Of a stretch of 44,220 nucleotides of DNA, positions 33,148-40,841 are shown piece after piece. The translations under genes were made by a program, and so were the position numbers. The notes under the pieces were generated by a model. It was not told the origin of the DNA, did no database searches, and saw nothing but the letters and a program-made list of their open reading frames with translations. The number at the start of each line of letters is the position of its first letter. Within the stretch, counting starts at the first letter, position 1. Source of the stretch: Candidatus Hydrogenedentota bacterium (GTDB lineage Bacteria; Hydrogenedentota; Hydrogenedentia; Hydrogenedentales; SLHB01); the NCBI GenBank assembly GCA_016215105.1, contig JACRLJ010000053.1:1-44220 (forward strand). Direction: 5' to 3'.

Positions 33148-35024
33148 GGCTGATCCTCTGGCGGCGTTTGCGCTTGTTCGGCGGGTTGCGGGCCCAGGAG
33201 CGCGGCGCTGTAACGGTGGTATATCCAGGTCGCCAATAGAAGCAGCAAACCCGTGGCCATGAAGGACACGATACGGTAGATCTGCTCGAGTTCATTCGTG
33301 TCGTAGAGCAGAACTTTGCCACAAGTTAGCCCGAACAGCAAAAAGCCTAGAACGCGCAACGGCTTCTTCCGCATCATCAAGCCCACCCAGATGAGCGAGA
33401 ACGCCTGGACGGCCCACGCCGCCGAAATCAACGCCAGCCCCATCCGGCGGCTGATGAGATCGGTGTGGTGGCTCCAACGATCGAACTCGAATGCGAGCAG
33501 GACCGTGAGCAGTACGTTCCCGGCGACCTCGAAGGCCAACGCGGTCTCACGTTCGAATTCCGGAAGACCAATCTTGGGAACGGTCCATGCGGCCCACCAC
33601 AAGACGCTGATGAAGACAACTTTGCTCAGGAACGTGGCGTTGAGGGCCAGGACCGCCGTGGGATGGTTGTACTGGCCCAATCCAAGCAGAAACACCAACC
33701 CGCCAAGTCCAAAACAGACATAGGCCAGGGGGGCGGCTTTGGCCAGCCGCTTGGCGCCGATAGTCCAGAGCGTCGCCATCGGGATGATTGACCACAGCAC
33801 GGCCAGCGAATCGAACTGGTAATTGGCGTAATTCTCCATGCGCCGCGTCGTCCAGAACAACGCGCACTCCATGGTGAGCAATGCCGCCGCCAGAATAAAC
33901 GCCAACAGAAAGGCCAGAATCGCAAGCAATCCGTCTGGCGCCTGCCACTGAATGGCCTCGTTGAGTTCGAATGTCTTTTCGCCCCGCGTGTGGAATAGGT
34001 AGGCGGCGCCGGTTGCGGCCGCGATCACCAGCGCCCACGAGCCGAAAGGCAGATTGAAGATCGGCGTAAATGGCAAACTGTGCAGAGGCAAGCGGTGGAC
34101 CAATCCACCGGCCGCGAGCAGCAGGGCCGCGGCCCCGCCGATTCGTACGATCGACTCCCGAAATCGGAATCCCAGCCAGACAAATACCACGCCTTCCACA
34201 GCCCACGCAATGGGTACGCCGTAGAGCTTTAGCTGGATCGGAATGGCCAGCGTGACCAGGGCCAACGCAATGATGAGAAGACTCTGCGCGGTGCGGCTGT
34301 CGCGGCTGACGCGTACCGTCCATACGTTGTAGAGACCGAACACGAGCAGCGCTTGTGCTAGTACGACAAAACCCAATGCGTAGCGGTAGTCCCGGTAGAG
34401 GACGTTGTAGTACACGAAAAGCGAGAAGAGCGAATCGACCGCAATCAGCGTAAGGCTTTCGACGCCCTCCGGAAGGCGTCGCGTCAGACTATACAGGGTG
34501 GGGATGGCCAGGAAGAGGATGTAGAAGATCGAGACAAACAGCAGCGCCGGGAGCATTTGGTCTTCCGGCCGGTAGTACTTGACGTACCAGCTCTGGTACA
34601 GCGCTACGGTGCCCATGAAGCACAGCAGGTCCAGCGCGCGCCAGCGCCGGAAGTACGCAGCGCCCAACGCGACCAAATCGATGAGTATGACGTAGGAGAA
34701 TAATCCGTAGGGATGATTTCCTCCTGCGGAAAAAATCACGGGACTCAAGAAGCCGCCGATCACGCCCAATATGGCAATCGGCAACGCATCGTGGGCCACA
34801 GCCATCACCACGGCCAGCAGCGTCACCACTGCGGCCAAGCCGAACGATACGGATTGGCCTGTGAGGTTGTAGATGTGGAAGGAGAAGAAGATGCACAGAT
34901 AGAACACCGCGATGCCGATTCCGGTAAGCGTCTGGAATAAAGGAAGCCATTCCTTGCGCCGGAAGTGTGCCACCAATCGCGCCAATTGCCAGTCGGCCTT
35001 CCGGCGGAATGAGTTGCCTGTCAT
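33144..35024 (-). CDS. DUF2339 membrane protein, main C-terminal part (frame-disrupted gene)
   Basis: This frame holds most of a DUF2339 protein: WLPLFQTLTGIGIAVFYLCI, a run of about 20 membrane helices with IAILGVIGGFLSPVIFSAGG and a short hydrophilic tail. Intact DUF2339 proteins are about 800-900 residues and begin with a helix and coiled coil; here those lie in another frame (35526 downwards). The first ~20 residues of this open frame, MTGNSFRRKADWQLAR, overlap the N-terminal part and are not family-like. Function unknown; the family is an inner-membrane protein often coupled to DUF3999, as here (4-base overlap). Confidence 0.75.
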   Translation of the reverse strand: MTGNSFRRKADWQLARLVAHFRRKEWLPLFQTLTGIGIAVFYLCIFFSFHIYNLTGQSVSFGLAAVVTLLAVVMAVAHDALPIAILGVIGGFLSPVIFSAGGNHPYGLFSYVILIDLVALGAAYFRRWRALDLLCFMGTVALYQSWYVKYYRPEDQMLPALLFVSIFYILFLAIPTLYSLTRRLPEGVESLTLIAVDSLFSLFVYYNVLYRDYRYALGFVVLAQALLVFGLYNVWTVRVSRDSRTAQSLLIIALALVTLAIPIQLKLYGVPIAWAVEGVVFVWLGFRFRESIVRIGGAAALLLAAGGLVHRLPLHSLPFTPIFNLPFGSWALVIAAATGAAYLFHTRGEKTFELNEAIQWQAPDGLLAILAFLLAFILAAALLTMECALFWTTRRMENYANYQFDSLAVLWSIIPMATLWTIGAKRLAKAAPLAYVCFGLGGLVFLLGLGQYNHPTAVLALNATFLSKVVFISVLWWAAWTVPKIGLPEFERETALAFEVAGNVLLTVLLAFEFDRWSHHTDLISRRMGLALISAAWAVQAFSLIWVGLMMRKKPLRVLGFLLFGLTCGKVLLYDTNELEQIYRIVSFMATGLLLLLATWIYHRYSAALLGPQPAEQAQTPPEDQP

Positions 35025-35526
35025 AGGCCCATTTCAGAAAGAAACCGGCGCCGATAAGCAACAGGAGGGCGCCTATCCAGCCCAGCCACTTGGTGCCGAG
35101 CATGACCTCGAACGAATTCTCCCCAGCCGCCGAAGTCGCCGCTGGCGCCAAAGGTGGCGGAGGAACATGCGCGGCTCTTGCCGCCACAGGAATGGGCGGT
35201 GGCGCGGCCGGCATTGGTTCGTCCGGAGGCATGGCAGACTGCGATGGTTCGGACGGAACTCGGGCCTCTTCAGGTGGATGCGGCTCTGCCGGGGGCACAG
35301 GTTGAGGCGGGGGGGCGCCAATTGGCTTCGCCATAGGGGCTGGCGGAGCGGATGCCCGAGTCAGCTCGCGAAGCCGCCGCTCCAGTTCGCCTAAACGCGC
35401 CGTTTGTCCCGCCATATCACTGCGGATCGCGGAAAGGCGCGTAAGCGCGACAATTCCGGCGACAGCGCCCCCGAAGAGGAGACAAATGAGAAAAAGTCCG
35501 AGCAGTATCAGCGGCCCTTCGTGCAT
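34489..35526 (-). CDS. DUF2339 N-terminal part (frame-disrupted gene)
   Basis: ATG at 35526 is preceded by AGGAGG. Only about the first 190 codons (to about 34960) are family-like: an N-terminal helix (GPLILLGLFLICLLFGGAVA), a coiled coil (RLGELERRLRELTRA), a Pro/Ala/Glu-rich linker of about 80 residues, then GTKWLGWIGALLLLIGAGFF, LKWAYDRQLIPPEGRLAIGA. Beyond that the frame reads His/Arg-rich sequence to its stop and is a shadow of the other frame. Together with the 33144-35024 frame it reconstitutes one DUF2339 gene of about 800 codons, with a few residues lost at the junction. Confidence 0.6.
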   Translation of the reverse strand: MHEGPLILLGLFLICLLFGGAVAGIVALTRLSAIRSDMAGQTARLGELERRLRELTRASAPPAPMAKPIGAPPPQPVPPAEPHPPEEARVPSEPSQSAMPPDEPMPAAPPPIPVAARAAHVPPPPLAPAATSAAGENSFEVMLGTKWLGWIGALLLLIGAGFFLKWAYDRQLIPPEGRLAIGAIGGTLPAQGMASFIPDAYRNRHRGVLSVHLLLLPHLQPHRPIRIVRLGRSGDAAGRGDGCGPRCVADCHIGRDRRLLESRDFFRRRKSSLRIILLRHTHRFGRVGRCVLPALARAGPAVLHGHRSAVPELVRQVLPAGRPNAPGAAVCLDLLHPLPGHPHPV

Positions 35527-35788
35527 AACCCCTCCTGTCTGCGTTGCCCGTCTGGCTCGTTGAATTCGCCGGAGACAGCAGGCCCTCTCCTGGCCGGGCG
35601 CCCGCTTCTATGGTTCATACCCCTCGCGGCGCCCACTCGAGCAGCGCCGCGTATCGCACTACCCCAGTCGCCGTGGCCAGCGCCGGACACTACCGCTCCA
35701 TTTGTGAGCATAGCTCAAACCGGTCTCTTCCGCAAGGGAATACTCGTGACCCCAAAACGCCTGAACCGCAACGACATAGTCCACGGTG

Positions 35789-35961
35789 TGACCCCGAATT
35801 CGGCAGTTGACTGGGACTGACCCCGGCATTCGCACGGTAGTTTTGTGCGAAACTCGGAGTCTGTCCCGCACCTCGACGGTGAGTATGGCATTTAACCCAG
35901 TCGCTTGATCTGGAAGAAGTTCAATCGTCCTGCAACGTGCCAACTGCCGAACTCAGGGTGA
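35789..35961. repeat. MITE-like element with inverted termini
   Basis: The left end (35789-35809) reads GACCCCGAATTCGGCAGTTG after a T; the right end (35941-35961) is its inverse with three mismatches. The interior has no gene. A second partial GGGACTGACCCCG follows the left end at about 35813-35824. Single copies of the same motif are at 22714-22734 and 44187-44208. No transposase is in the window. Confidence 0.6.
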
Positions 35962-36143
35962 CAGCTTTTTCAGCCGCCTCTACGCAAATGTTGCAGGTAG
36001 TTGCCGCCGGCCTTCTGACCGAACTCCGAGCGCCGGGAAAGCCTCCGTCCAAGCAGCGCTCGTTCCTGGGAATGGTGGAGCCGTTTCCGGTCTGTGGCAG
36101 ATTCCGAAAAAAGTCCTTGACAAGATAAGACGGAGGTAGTACC

Positions 36144-36197
36144 ATGTCATTACAATTGAATCAAGTGATTACAGCGTCGTGGCCGATCTGGCGATAA
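36144..36197 (+). CDS. Possible 17-residue leader-type peptide
   Basis: ATG at 36144 with a GGAGG site 7 nt upstream (36132-36136), encoding MSLQLNQVITASWPIWR and then TAA. The ribosome site is better than that of many real genes in the window, but the frame is so short that chance is possible. It starts inside one copy of ATGTCATTACA; the second copy at 36289 also opens a frame beginning MSLQ that stops after seven codons. Could be a remnant of a duplicated gene start. Confidence 0.25.
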   Translation: MSLQLNQVITASWPIWR

Positions 36198-36299
36198 TAC
36201 CGAAAAGTCGTCGCCAGGCAGGCTAATTCTTGGGTTCATACGCGCTCCCAAGCACTTCAGGCCGAGACAATATGTCTTTACGGCTTACATGTCATTACA
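36144..36299 (+). promoter_or_regulatory. Candidate operator motif ATGTCATTACA, repeated
   Basis: ATGTCATTACA at 36144-36154 and 36289-36299, with an imperfect ATGTCTTTACG at 36272-36282, 17 bases before the last copy. The core TGTCATTACA is a loose palindrome (TGT..ACA) like operators of GntR/AraR-type repressors. The GntR/LacI hybrid regulator starts 120 bases downstream, so autoregulation is plausible. Confidence 0.35.
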
Positions 36300-36418
36300 G
36301 AACATTGCATAGGGTGGTTTGCCACCCTTCTTGCTCGGATACGATTCTACATGCTGCAAACCGCTACGCATAGAGCACTCGCGTCGCGACCGGTTGCAGG
36401 TTTGGAAGGATGTGGTGA

Positions 36419-37585
36419 ATGGAAGTACCTCCGGATATTCCGATGTACGCGTTCATAAAGCGCGAGTTGAAGAACCAAATCGAGAGTGGCGAGTTGGCGG
36501 AGGGCGTGCGCGTGCCCTCGGAGTTCGAGTTGGCCCGCGCCTACGGGGTCAGCCGCAACCCGACCCGGCAGGCGCTTCGCGACCTCGAGATCGAGGGCTA
36601 CATCGTGCGCACTCAGGGCCGCGGCTCGTTCGTCGCCCCCAAGGCCCAGCGGCAGAAGTTGTTCACGCTCGGGTCCTGGCGAACCGTCGCGCTGGCCTGT
36701 CCCCACGTCGAGTGCCATTACACGCGATCGGTGATTCAGGGGTTCATCCAGCGGGCCGCGGAACAGAACTTCCACACAATGGTGTATTTCCTGCGCTTCA
36801 GCAACGACACGGAGTTCGAGTTCCTGGCGGATGTTCGCAACAGCGGGATCGAGGGGATGGCAATTTGGCTGCAGCACGGCTCCGAGCGGACCCTTCAGCT
36901 CCTCCAGAAGTTTGGCCGTGCGGCGTTTCCGTTCGTCTTAATCGATCGCTATGTGCGCGGTCTGGAAACGGACTTCGTGGTGACTAACAACGAAGACGCG
37001 GCGTTCCAGCTAACACGCGCGTTGATCAACCGGGGCCATCGCGACGTGGGATTCATCACCAGTGAACTCGACATTACCTCCACGGAGGCCCGCTTCGCCG
37101 GGTATCGGCGGGCCTTGACCGAAGAGGACATTCCATTCACGAAGGACTTGATGGGCGTATTCGCGTCCGAGGGCGAGACACCGCATTCCGTGGTGACCCG
37201 CATCATGGCGCACCGCCGGCGTCCAACGGCGTTCTTCTGCGTCAACGACGGCATCGCCGGCAAGTTGCTCGACGAATTGAGCGTACTCGGCTACTCCGTT
37301 CCGGACGAAGTCGAGTTGGCGGCGGTAGACGACACACGCTTTGCGGAGGCGCTCGGGATTCCTATGATCGCCGCGGTTCAACAGGGGTACGAGATGGGCC
37401 GCGAAAGCGCGGACATCCTGTTGTCCCGCGTCGCAAACCCCAAGGCGCCCTACCAGCAGCGTTTCTTGAAAGCGGACTTTGACACAAGCATCGGGGAGTC
37501 CCGGGCTGACGCGCCGGCGCGTTCGGCCAGCCCGGCTCCGAAGAAAGGAGGCGCTGCGGCGATTACGGAACCAGCACAGAATTAG
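36419..37585 (+). CDS. GntR-type HTH / LacI-type sensor hybrid transcription regulator
   Basis: 388 residues; GGAAGGA sits 8 nt before the ATG. Residues ~5-77 are a GntR winged helix (MYAFIKRELKNQIESGEL, RVPSEFELARAYGVSRNPTR, QALRDLEIEGYIVRTQGRGS). Residues ~85-355 are a periplasmic-binding-protein-like sensor as in LacI/AraR: DRYVRGLETDFVVTNNEDAA, LINRGHRDVGFITSE, FCVNDGIAGKLLDELSVLGY and VPDEVELAAVDD. This is the AraR layout: a sugar probably releases it from DNA. The Pro/Ala-rich tail is unstructured. It lies directly upstream of the pseudopilin gene and may control it and itself. Confidence 0.88.
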   Translation: MEVPPDIPMYAFIKRELKNQIESGELAEGVRVPSEFELARAYGVSRNPTRQALRDLEIEGYIVRTQGRGSFVAPKAQRQKLFTLGSWRTVALACPHVECHYTRSVIQGFIQRAAEQNFHTMVYFLRFSNDTEFEFLADVRNSGIEGMAIWLQHGSERTLQLLQKFGRAAFPFVLIDRYVRGLETDFVVTNNEDAAFQLTRALINRGHRDVGFITSELDITSTEARFAGYRRALTEEDIPFTKDLMGVFASEGETPHSVVTRIMAHRRRPTAFFCVNDGIAGKLLDELSVLGYSVPDEVELAAVDDTRFAEALGIPMIAAVQQGYEMGRESADILLSRVANPKAPYQQRFLKADFDTSIGESRADAPARSASPAPKKGGAAAITEPAQN

Positions 37586-37633
37586 GCACAGCTACACAAG
37601 CATTTATCGCTATAGTTAGCAAACAGTTCTTGT

Positions 37634-37680
37634 CTTTCCCTCGGGGGAAAGCGAACCGGGGTCGAAGACCCACCGGGTCA
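37634..37680 (+). promoter_or_regulatory. Structured leader of the pseudopilin gene, possibly GEMM-like
   Basis: Two adjacent RNA hairpins: CTTTCCC/GGGAAAG closing a 4-base loop (37634-37651), and GGGTC-GAA-GACCC (37659-37671) nested in ACC..GGT (37655-37678). The order GCAAAC (37619-37624), hairpin, GGAAAGC, then ACCGGGGTC...ACCGGGT resembles the class I cyclic-di-GMP (GEMM) riboswitch layout, but the CGCAAAG core is not exact. The ribosome site AAGGAG follows at 37687. Confidence 0.35.
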
Positions 37681-37702
37681 GACTCCAAGGAGAATGGAAA
37701 CC

Positions 37703-38833
37703 ATGCGTTCAAGTAAGAAAGGCTTTACGCTCATTGAACTGCTGGTGGTAATCGCCATCATCGGTATCCTGGCGGCGATACTCCTCCCAGCGCTGGCCCG
37801 CGCACGCGAAGCGGCTCGCCGCGCATCGTGTCAAAACAATCTCAAGCAGTGGGGCATCATCATGAAGATGTTCTCCGGCGAGAATAAGGACAAGTTCCCC
37901 GGACCAAACGTATTCATGTCGGCGACGGCGGGTATTGACGGCCTGGCCGTCTATCCCGAGTACTTGACGGATCCCGCTATCGAGCTGTGCCCTTCCGACA
38001 GTCTGGCGAACTTCCGCGGAGATCTCTCCGTGGGCGCTGGGCGGTTTGCTGGAACAACCGACTATCTCCAAATGATTAAGCAGGCCGCTCAATCCACGTC
38101 CGAGGCCCCAAATCCCGGTCCGCTCCCGACCGTCTTTGGCACACCCGGCACGCAGGACAACGCCGCGCGCGCCTGCCTGGCGTCGCTGACAGGTATGCTC
38201 CCGTCTTACGGATATCTTCCCTATGTCACGAGCACGTACGCTGAGGTAAAAGACGTGCTGCAGGCCATGTACATCACCCGCGCTGGCGCTGTCGCCGCGA
38301 CACCTGGAGCCCAGGGAATTGTACAGACGTGGTCCGAGAACAATAGCGGAACGAATCCGGCCCAGATGCGCTATAACAGTTGCGGATTTGCCACCGACCT
38401 GAGTAACCCGCTTCCAGATCCGCTCGACGCCGCGACACCCCGAGCCGGCGGTGTCTTTGCGCTCCTCGATTCTCCGGCGACCACGCCGGTGAACGACGAC
38501 GGTACTGCGCTTCCCGCCTCGTACTACAAGTTGAAAGAGGGTGTCGAGAGGTTCAAGATCACGGATATTAATAACTCCGCAGGGTCCGCCAAAGCACAGA
38601 GCTCAATTCCGATCATGCTCGACGCATATGGTCAGGCGCAGACCGTTCTCCTTATTACCACCGGCGGCATCACCGTCACGAACCACATTCCTGGCGGCAG
38701 CAACGTCCTGTATATGGACGGCCACGTTAGTTGGATAAAGTACAAGGACGGTACTCCCGTCGGCACCGGTCCGGCCGGCACCTTTGGAGTGAATCTGCCC
38801 CTGTGGACAGGGTCGACGATGGGCAAGGGTTAA
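37703..38833 (+). CDS. Prepilin-type N-terminal cleavage/methylation domain protein (type II pseudopilin-like)
   Basis: 376 residues from ATG at 37703, with AAGGAG 10 nt upstream; an ATG at 37694 is too close to that site. The prepilin peptidase motif is ideal: [20 protein letters not shown] with Glu5 after the cut, then a long helix ([20 protein letters not shown]). The C-terminus carries [20 protein letters not shown], the H-X9/10-DG signature of large pseudopilin families expanded in Planctomycetes, Lentisphaerae and similar phyla; here the spacing is ten. Probably exported and anchored by the N-terminal helix. Followed by a strong hairpin and a small lipoprotein. Confidence 0.92.
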   Translation: MRSSKKGFTLIELLVVIAIIGILAAILLPALARAREAARRASCQNNLKQWGIIMKMFSGENKDKFPGPNVFMSATAGIDGLAVYPEYLTDPAIELCPSDSLANFRGDLSVGAGRFAGTTDYLQMIKQAAQSTSEAPNPGPLPTVFGTPGTQDNAARACLASLTGMLPSYGYLPYVTSTYAEVKDVLQAMYITRAGAVAATPGAQGIVQTWSENNSGTNPAQMRYNSCGFATDLSNPLPDPLDAATPRAGGVFALLDSPATTPVNDDGTALPASYYKLKEGVERFKITDINNSAGSAKAQSSIPIMLDAYGQAQTVLLITTGGITVTNHIPGGSNVLYMDGHVSWIKYKDGTPVGTGPAGTFGVNLPLWTGSTMGKG

Positions 38834-38869
38834 GACGTTTGCCAGATTGATTGCGACTGAAGCAGAATA

Positions 38870-38906
38870 CCTCCAGCCCCGCGCGCGATTGGGACGGGGC
38901 TGGAGG
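38870..38906 (+). terminator. Hairpin after the pseudopilin gene
   Basis: CCTCCAGCCCC (38870-38880) and GGGGCTGGAGG (38896-38906) form a perfect 11-bp stem with a 15-base loop, 37 bases after the stop. No T-run follows, so it may be a processing or stability element or a Rho-linked end rather than a classical terminator. Confidence 0.6.
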
Positions 38907-38985
38907 CAACCTATCGAAGCAGCACGGCGCCGAGCCAAGGTGTAACAACGGTGGCTATCCGGCTGAGTTGGGAGTTTCAGGAACT

Positions 38986-39342
38986 ATGCGTTTGAAAACG
39001 GTTGGTCTTGTGATTTGCAGTATCGCCCTCGGACTCACGGGCTGCAGCGGATCGTCAGAGATTAAGGACGACTCCCTCGGTTTGCCCGTCATCAACGCTC
39101 CCGCAACGCCTGGGAACGCTGCCGCCTTGGTAGGCGCTACGTGGACCGGCGGCGGAGCCGAGTACACGTTCAAGGAAGAAAATCAGGTCGTGGTGAAGGC
39201 CGGCGCCGCCAATCCAATGCCCGCAGAATACACGGTTGACGAAAAAGGGCTAATCTCCTTCCGCGTCGGACCCATGCTCAAGGTTGGCACGTGGGACGGA
39301 ACAGCGCTAACCGTTGGAAACGTCCCGCTGACGAAAAAGTAG
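38986..39342 (+). CDS. Small lipoprotein, unknown function
   Basis: 118 residues from ATG at 38986 with a CAGGA site; an in-frame ATG at 38851 would run through the hairpin and is rejected. Signal peptide MRLKTVGLVICSIALGLTGC with lipidated Cys20. The mature part has a short linker and a small beta-rich domain (ATWTGGGAEYTFKEENQVVV, AEYTVDEKGLISFRVG, VGTWDGTALTVGNVPL) reminiscent of small beta-barrel lipoproteins that accompany H-X-DG pseudopilins. No named family recognised. Confidence 0.75.
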   Translation: MRLKTVGLVICSIALGLTGCSGSSEIKDDSLGLPVINAPATPGNAAALVGATWTGGGAEYTFKEENQVVVKAGAANPMPAEYTVDEKGLISFRVGPMLKVGTWDGTALTVGNVPLTKK

Positions 39343-39471
39343 CGCGCTCGGGCGGACCTCGGTGCGCAAGGTATCCACAGCACGGCGGCCTGCGTCCATT
39401 TCCGTGACCATTGAGCTGAACTAGGGGCGCGGCCGAGAGATTAGTACCGGCCGGGATTTGCGGCAGCTTTG

Positions 39472-39524
39472 GACCCCATCTCCTTTCGGAACGTTCCTCG
39501 TCGTATCCGAAGTGGGATGGGGTC
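39472..39524. repeat. Imperfect 19-bp inverted repeat
   Basis: GACCCCATCTCCTTTCGGA (39472-39490) pairs with TCCGAAGTGGGATGGGGTC (39506-39524) with three mismatches and a 15-base loop. It lies 130 bases after the small lipoprotein gene; could be a terminator-like or REP-like element. Confidence 0.6.
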
Positions 39525-39674
39525 TATGACATTTGAGGAGCATGCCCCCTTGCCGCAGTCGCTCAACGGCGGCGCATCCTCGGGTTTCGAACAAGACCTT
39601 TCGGCATCGTGCGCGACTGAATCTCGGGCTAATCCCGCGCTGGCGGCAGGCGGGTTTTTGCTCGCCATACTTAG

Positions 39675-39705
39675 TATAATTGGGCCGCCGCGCAGCCGGC
39701 TGCGC
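39675..39705 (+). promoter_or_regulatory. -10 box and adjacent palindrome upstream of the PhyH gene
   Basis: A perfect TATAAT (39675-39680) with no good -35, followed at 39690-39705 by the perfect palindrome GCGCAGCCGGCTGCGC. The palindrome covers the expected transcript start, as an operator or 5' hairpin would. Confidence 0.35.
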
Positions 39706-39748
39706 GCCAGACCGAAATGGAACCCTGGAAAAGGAGCGCTTGATTACC

Positions 39749-40603
39749 ATGTCCGTGCTAACGCCACAGTTTGCCTTGGAGAAACGAGAACAACTCATCC
39801 GCGACGGGTTTTGCGTCATTCCCGGGATCTTGCAGGGGAGCCTGCTCGAGCGGTGGCGGGCATTCAGCGACGAGTGGTTGGATCGCACTCCGGTGGACCA
39901 GAAGTACCGGTATCAGGGCAGCGACTTTCACATCAGCTCCGAACGGCGATTCCGCTCAAAGCGCATGACCCATCCTGAGACTGATCCATGGAGCCCGTTG
40001 GTGGACGAGCTGGTGGACTTGCCGGCGGCAGCGGAAGTCTGCGAGTTGATGGGCTTCGAAGGGCGCGAGGCGGACGACACGGTACTGATCCTAAGCAAGC
40101 CCGCGCACGGTCCGGCTCTGTATTGGCATCAGGACTTCATGGAGTGGAACCACCCAAAGGCGTGTACGCCCTGGCCCACCCGGATCTTCCTGTCGTACTA
40201 CACGGTGGACACGACCAGAGAGAACGGATGCCTGCGCGCCATACCGGGGTCGCATCTCAAACGGCTGCCGCTGCACGACCTGCTGCCGGCGGCGCACGGT
40301 CCGGAAATCCAGGCGGCCACCGACGATCATCCCGCGTTCCTGGATCACCCGGATGCGGTGGACTTGCCGGTGAAGGCGGGTGACTTGGTGATCAACGACG
40401 CCCGCCTGCTGCACGCGGCGTATCCAAATTCGACCGATACGCGGCGCACGCTGCTTCTCCAGTGGCACAGTCTTTTTCCGTACCCGAACGTCCCGTCGTG
40501 GTGGAAGGGCCCCGTACCTGAAGCGTACTACGACTACGATCCGAAGGCGGTGTACGAACCCAGCCGCATTCCTGGGAAATATCTGGCGGATTTCAACTCT
40601 TAG
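39749..40603 (+). CDS. Phytanoyl-CoA dioxygenase (PhyH) family protein
   Basis: 284 residues from ATG at 39749 with AAGGAG 12 nt upstream. A double-stranded beta-helix Fe(II)/2-oxoglutarate enzyme: the metal ligands are His127 and Asp129 in LYWHQDFMEW and His222 in RLLHAAYPN; Arg232 or Arg233 in DTRRTLLLQW is the likely 2-oxoglutarate contact. NGCLRAIPGSHLK is the typical family loop. N-terminal FALEKREQLIRDGFCVIPGI fits the start. Substrate unknown; these proteins are abundant in marine and Planctomycetes-like genomes. Confidence 0.88.
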   Translation: MSVLTPQFALEKREQLIRDGFCVIPGILQGSLLERWRAFSDEWLDRTPVDQKYRYQGSDFHISSERRFRSKRMTHPETDPWSPLVDELVDLPAAAEVCELMGFEGREADDTVLILSKPAHGPALYWHQDFMEWNHPKACTPWPTRIFLSYYTVDTTRENGCLRAIPGSHLKRLPLHDLLPAAHGPEIQAATDDHPAFLDHPDAVDLPVKAGDLVINDARLLHAAYPNSTDTRRTLLLQWHSLFPYPNVPSWWKGPVPEAYYDYDPKAVYEPSRIPGKYLADFNS

Positions 40604-40638
40604 CTGTGCAGGCGGGTATTGGAATACTTGTCCTGTGG

Positions 40639-40644
40639 TATAAT
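40639..40644 (+). promoter_or_regulatory. Extended -10 element of the hicAB operon
   Basis: TGGTATAAT (40636-40644) is a perfect extended -10. The hicA ATG is only 8 bases further on, so transcription would begin at or next to the start codon (near-leaderless mRNA). Confidence 0.5.
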
Positions 40645-40652
40645 CCAGGCGC

Positions 40653-40841
40653 ATGAAGGTTCGTGAAATAATCCGGGTGCTGGAGGACGATGGCTGGTAT
40701 CACGTTGTTACGACGGGTAGCCATCGCCAGTTCAAACATCCCTCCAAACCGGGACGGGTGACCGTGGCAGGAAAGTATTCGAGCGACGTACCGCCAGGCA
40801 CGCTGCTCAGTATTCTCAAGCAAGCAGGGCTGAAGAAATGA
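40653..40841 (+). CDS. hicA: HicA-type mRNA interferase toxin
   Basis: 62 residues, the usual HicA size, with a dsRBD-like fold: MKVREIIRVLEDDGWYHVVT and the catalytic His24 in GSHRQFKHP. PPGTLLSILKQAGL at the end matches the family (V/P-x-x-x-L-x-x-I-L-K-Q-A-G-L). Cleaves mRNA when not held by HicB. Its stop overlaps the hicB start by 4 bases. Confidence 0.93.
   Translation: MKVREIIRVLEDDGWYHVVTTGSHRQFKHPSKPGRVTVAGKYSSDVPPGTLLSILKQAGLKK

Larger units (their letters stand above)
35527..36418. other. 892-base gap with repeats and candidate operators
   Basis: No sizeable gene is supported; longer open frames here lack ribosome sites and family resemblance. It contains a 173-base inverted-repeat element (35789-35961), a 17-codon frame with a strong ribosome site (36144-36197) and a repeated ATGTCATTACA motif upstream of the regulator gene. 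Confidence 0.5.
39343..39748. other. 406-base gap with hairpins and a -10 box
   Basis: No gene supported. Contains the imperfect hairpin at 39472-39524, the palindrome GCGCAGCCGGCTGCGC at 39690-39705 and a TATAAT box at 39675-39680 before the dioxygenase gene. Confidence 0.5.

Noticed and set aside
34900-35030. Programmed ribosomal frameshift in DUF2339
   Set aside because: No slippery heptamer is visible near the junction and several family residues are missing, so an indel is more likely.
36319-36987. Plus-strand open frame overlapping the GntR/LacI regulator
   Set aside because: Arg/Pro-rich shadow of the regulator frame, which has a ribosome site and recognised domains.
39469-39978. 169-codon open frame before the PhyH gene
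   Set aside because: No ribosome site or homology; it crosses a hairpin, a -10 box and the true PhyH start in another frame.
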